From NCBI GenBank assembly GCA_964030785.1, contig OZ034968.1:30488186-30552185 (forward strand): 64,000 nucleotides of DNA, written 5' to 3'. The position numbers and the translations under genes are program-made. The notes under the pieces were generated by a model. The model saw only the letters and a program-made list of their open reading frames with translations, was not told the DNA's origin and ran no database searches. This document shows positions 61,001 through 64,000 of the stretch, piece after piece. The stretch comes from Siderastrea siderea (lineage: Eukaryota; Cnidaria; Anthozoa; Scleractinia; Rhizangiidae). Numbering within the stretch: the stretch's first letter is position 1; each line of letters opens with the position of its first letter.

Positions 61001-63311
61001 TATGGCAAATCGACCTTTCCAGCCACAGCTGATGCTGCATAAAAGGGCACCTAGTAGTGCAAACATGTTGTCTTCCAAGGCTGACAGATGCTTAACCCAT
61101 GGCCACTGAATAATTTGTTTTATCTGAAATGATGTCCTTTAGATTTTTGGTCCCTTTAAAAAAATACTAGACTGATTTTTTTCATTTGTTTAGGTGTGGA
61201 GTTCAATTTTGTACCAGAAACAAATGGTGTGCCACTTGTTTGCGACATGTCTTCAAACTTCTTGTCAAGACCTGTTGATGTCAGCAAGGTAAAGACACTT
61301 AAGAAAAAGCTTGGGTACTCAAGCTCATAATAATTCTCATCCCTAAAGCTTTTCACACTAAAAAAGGCCTAGCAGAGTTTTAGCAGTACATGACCACATT
61401 CAGCTGAATCTGATCTTGCAATTCTACGTTCTCCTGCAGTTTGGACTGATCTATGCTGGAGCTCAAAAGAATGTTGGCTGTGCTGGTGTTACAGTGGTCA
61501 TTGGTAAGTTATTGTAAACCCTTTCCCTAGGTAGCTTGAGAAAAGGAATTAAGCTAGAGAGTGTTTTGAACTCAATTTGTTTCCTTGTATATAAGTGTTG
61601 CAACGTCTAAACACCAGACAGGTCCTTGATGCAAGCGGATTCTCGCACAGCAAAAATACATTCAAACACATTTCAAGGCACCATCTTCCTTGATTGCCTA
61701 TCCCACAAATATTATGCCTTATGCAATTACAGTCACTACAATTATGCAGTATATTTATGTTACAGGACTGTTTATTATACACAGCTGGATTTCCTAATAC
61801 AGCTTAATGAAGTATTCTCAGCCATTTATGCATGTCTTTTAACCCTAAGTCAAAAGGTAGATTTTCCTCGAATGATTTTTATCATTTCTTAGTGTTTTAT
61901 TGATTATTTTCAGTGCGAGAGGATCTGATAAGCAGCCCTTCACCACAATGCCCAGTTGTGTTCGACTACAAGGTATCATAATTACATGATGTTTCATCTG
62001 TTATGGTCTATTAATTCCCTTCAAACTTTTAAAATTAAATCAACTGCCTTGTCCATTAGTGAAGTTGCCTCCTGACATATGAAAGAACTGAAGCCTTCAT
62101 TTGAAAGGACTTTCTGTTCTATTTCGAACTTGAGTCTATAATACATTTCACTTAAACAACTTGTCCTAGCTCAGGGTGTGGGTCCTTTAGACAAACTACC
62201 CACAAGTGTACTTCCCTGGAGCATTTTCTCACTGCCTTTGGGTGCCTAAAATGGGCTCTTGTTTATACGTATTTAGACTGGAGGGCAAAAAGTTCTTGTC
62301 CAAGATGACCAGGCAAAACATTCATTTAGCCTCTCTGTATAACGTGCAGTGGAGCAGTAGAACCTAACAAACATCATGCTGTTTTTTCCTGCAACAGGTG
62401 CAAGCTGGCATGAATTCATTGTACAACACCCCCCCAACTTACAGCATCTACATGATGGGACTTGTATTTAAGTGGCTGAAAAGAATCGGAGGAATTCAAG
62501 GTAATTGAACAGTTAACAGGAAGCATTATAATTTTATTTTACTGTCACAAATATTGTGTGCATCAATAACTGATATAGAGTACAGAAATCTTGTACTGTT
62601 ATAGTCAAAATACTCAGCGCGTTCCGCTCATTATTTAGCAATGATTTTCATTACTCAGGAACGAATTGCATTGTCGGAATCAAAATTCCATTTTCAAATT
62701 GAATATTGAAATCTTCCAACGGTAGACTCATTCGAAATACTGAATGTTGATTGGTTTGTTACTTACATAAACCACAAGTTCACACACGAAATATGAAACC
62801 GATGGTGGCTGTTGGTTTCAATTGGTTTGACATTACAGGGAATTTTTCTCAATTTTCAGGAACATTTCTTGTGCATTTACAGCAGACTTGTTTTTAAGAA
62901 ATTATTCTTCACGGTTTTATAGCAACAGACTGCTTCTTATTTGCAATTGATATTTTGTTGAGCGAACACAAATCAAGTCAGATAGGTCAAGCTGCCAACA
63001 GTCTGCTACTTGCACATGAACATTGGCCTCATGTCAGTAATGAACCAATCAGCATTCCTTATTTGGAACAAGGCTACCGTTGTAACATTACAATATTCAA
63101 TTTGAAAGTGGAATTTTGATTCCAGTAACGCAATCCGTTCCCAATTAATGAAAGTCATTCCCAAATAATAAGCGGAACGCGCTCAAGTATTTTGACTATA
63201 ATGATCTCTGTTCTTATTTAGTGTTGTTTGGTCCACAGAAATCAACAGAATAAACCAAATGAAGTCGGATCTCTTGTATGAGCTGATTGACTGTTCAAAT
63301 GGCTTTTACTG
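55043..63311 (+). CDS. Phosphoserine aminotransferase (PSAT), 3'-partial, twelve exons
   Basis: Converts 3-phosphohydroxypyruvate plus glutamate to phosphoserine in the cytosolic serine pathway, using PLP. Exons: 55043-55096, 57445-57505, 57681-57750, 57873-57958, 58581-58639, 59111-59165, 60790-60867, 61194-61288, 61440-61503, 61914-61972, 62398-62500 and 63239-63311. All have GT-AG borders and consistent phases, giving about 285 of the usual roughly 370 residues. Signatures: [58 protein letters not shown], the PLP lysine Lys196 in AGAQKNVG, and [16 protein letters not shown]. The C-terminal part lies beyond the window; the last donor GTAAGA is at 63312. Several introns host transposable elements. 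Confidence 0.95.
56531..57168. mobile_element. TTAA-flanked non-autonomous element in PSAT intron 1
   Basis: Begins GGTCATTCCCC and ends GGGGAATGACC, flanked by TTAA on both sides (56527-56530 and 57169-57172). 638 bp, no transposase. TTAA duplications are the mark of piggyBac-type transposition. Internal AATAGGTCCCCATG / ATATAGGTCCCCATG is repeated near 56629 and 57016. Confidence 0.75.
58030..58200 (+). repeat. Possible tRNA-derived SINE in PSAT intron 4
   Basis: GTGGTGGTTAGCATACTTGACTTC resembles the A-box half of a tRNA (GTGGTTAGCA), with a GGTGTCAGTTCGGTGGTTCA B-box-like stretch 25 bp later and a non-tRNA tail. Only one copy is visible, so this rests on the box motifs alone. Confidence 0.35.
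59313..60735. mobile_element. TTAA-flanked non-autonomous element in PSAT intron 6
   Basis: Starts GGTATTCCTGGAGGCTAA and ends TTAGCCTCCAGGACTGCC, with TTAA at 59309-59312 and 60736-60739. 1,423 bp, with no transposase frame. The same TTAA-GG...CC-TTAA end style as the intron 1 element. Confidence 0.75.
62602..63198. mobile_element. TA-flanked MITE in PSAT intron 11
   Basis: Terminal inverted repeats of more than 100 bp: TAGTCAAAATACTCAGCGCG at the left and the complement of CGCGCTCAAGTATTTTGACTA at the right, continuing through GTTCCGCTCATTATTT and the inner GGAATCAAAATTCCA / TGGAATTTTGATTCC. TA flanks both ends, as for Tc1/mariner-type elements. 597 bp. Confidence 0.85.
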
Positions 63312-64000
63312 GTAAGAAGGGTCTAGACAGATATTTGGCCCTCTCCACATGCACTAATGGACTTCAAAGTCTCCATTGTCATTTTGCCCAAAAATAGTAC
63401 AAATCACTAAAATTGGCTTCTGTCAGTGGCTTCATTAAAACACGTTTGGTAGCAGTGGTGCCATGATGTCGTACTGCCTACTTTGTCTTATTTTTCTTAT
63501 ATTTTTCTTATATTCCCAACATGAAAATTTTGTCATTTTTTAACTGTCAGTACTGCACACCATACCACTGCCAGTTGCACAAAGCTTTTCATTAGTTTTT
63601 GACAATGTAATTTGCATCTTTTTTGGCAACTTTTGCATGGTTTCCATGTCCACTGGCCAATTAAAATCAAAGAACAGTGAGAGGAGGAGTTGTCACGTTT
63701 CATATTCTCACTTGCCACTGCTCTTCTTACAGTTGTCGGATTTAATGGTCGTTTAAAAGGAGAGCAATCTAAGAGTTTTCAAGAAGACCTCAAAAACTAA
63801 TCAAAAATTTAATGGGAGTGTCACAGTACCATGTGCAGCACTGTTACTCTCTAATTTTAAAAGCATTTTTTAAAAGGCTCAATTTTGCTGTTTGTTTGAG
63901 TACATGCGAAATACATTGGTGCAGATGAGGCTTTAGGCTGAAACGAATTACACTAGATTGGCAGATGTAGGAATACTCATCCAATATGTAAATTTTACTT
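63312..64000 (+). other. PSAT intron 12 (incomplete)
   Basis: AT-rich sequence after the GTAAGA donor; no further exon with a PSAT match is seen before the window ends. The short minus-strand frame at 63533-63718 has no support. Confidence 0.6.

Overview
The window looks like nuclear DNA of an anthozoan cnidarian, most likely a stony coral. This is inferred from intron-rich animal genes with GT-AG splice sites, AT-rich intergenic DNA full of short inverted-repeat transposons and microsatellites, and a tRNA-derived repeat with a double-hairpin tail that I associate with coral genomes. No search could be run, so species is not claimed.

Layout. (1) 488-3610 (+): last three exons of a multipass membrane protein with a Cys-rich EGF-like ectodomain. 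(2) 8779-15105 (-): one very long exon coding for about 40 tetratricopeptide repeats followed by a caspase-like CHAT domain. (3) 15.2-24.4 kb: no convincing gene, but a satellite, tandem repeats, microsatellites and a MITE. (4) 24412-46539: a complete integrated Polinton/Maverick (adintovirus-like) element of 22,128 bp, with 341-bp terminal inverted repeats and a 6-bp target duplication CAGGCG on both sides. (5) 46.5-55 kb: gene-poor, with several inverted-repeat elements. (6) 55043-63311 (+): first twelve exons of phosphoserine aminotransferase (serine biosynthesis), with two TTAA-flanked elements and one TA-flanked element in its introns; the 3' end lies beyond the window.

The element carries the full virus-like set. 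It has a protein-primed family B DNA polymerase, a chromodomain integrase, a packaging ATPase, an adenain-type protease, a double-jelly-roll major capsid protein, three related minor capsid/penton-like proteins and a phospholipase A2-domain protein. It also has a series of small basic proteins whose QRGG motifs look like protease cleavage sites, a double GRF zinc-finger protein and a SLOG-like nucleotide-binding protein. Structural genes lie tightly packed on the minus strand, several behind TATAAAAAGG boxes. Three accessory genes lie on the plus strand: an acidic protein at the left, the SLOG protein, and a spliced gene at the right end. The polymerase is interrupted by one in-frame TGA, so this copy is probably not autonomous, though nearly everything else is open.

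The most interesting points are the SLOG gene with its own repeated promoter, the tripled minor capsid family, the rebuilt right end with a fossil internal terminal repeat, the host-like CRE/ETS/E-box arrays in the terminal repeats, and the giant TPR-CHAT protein.
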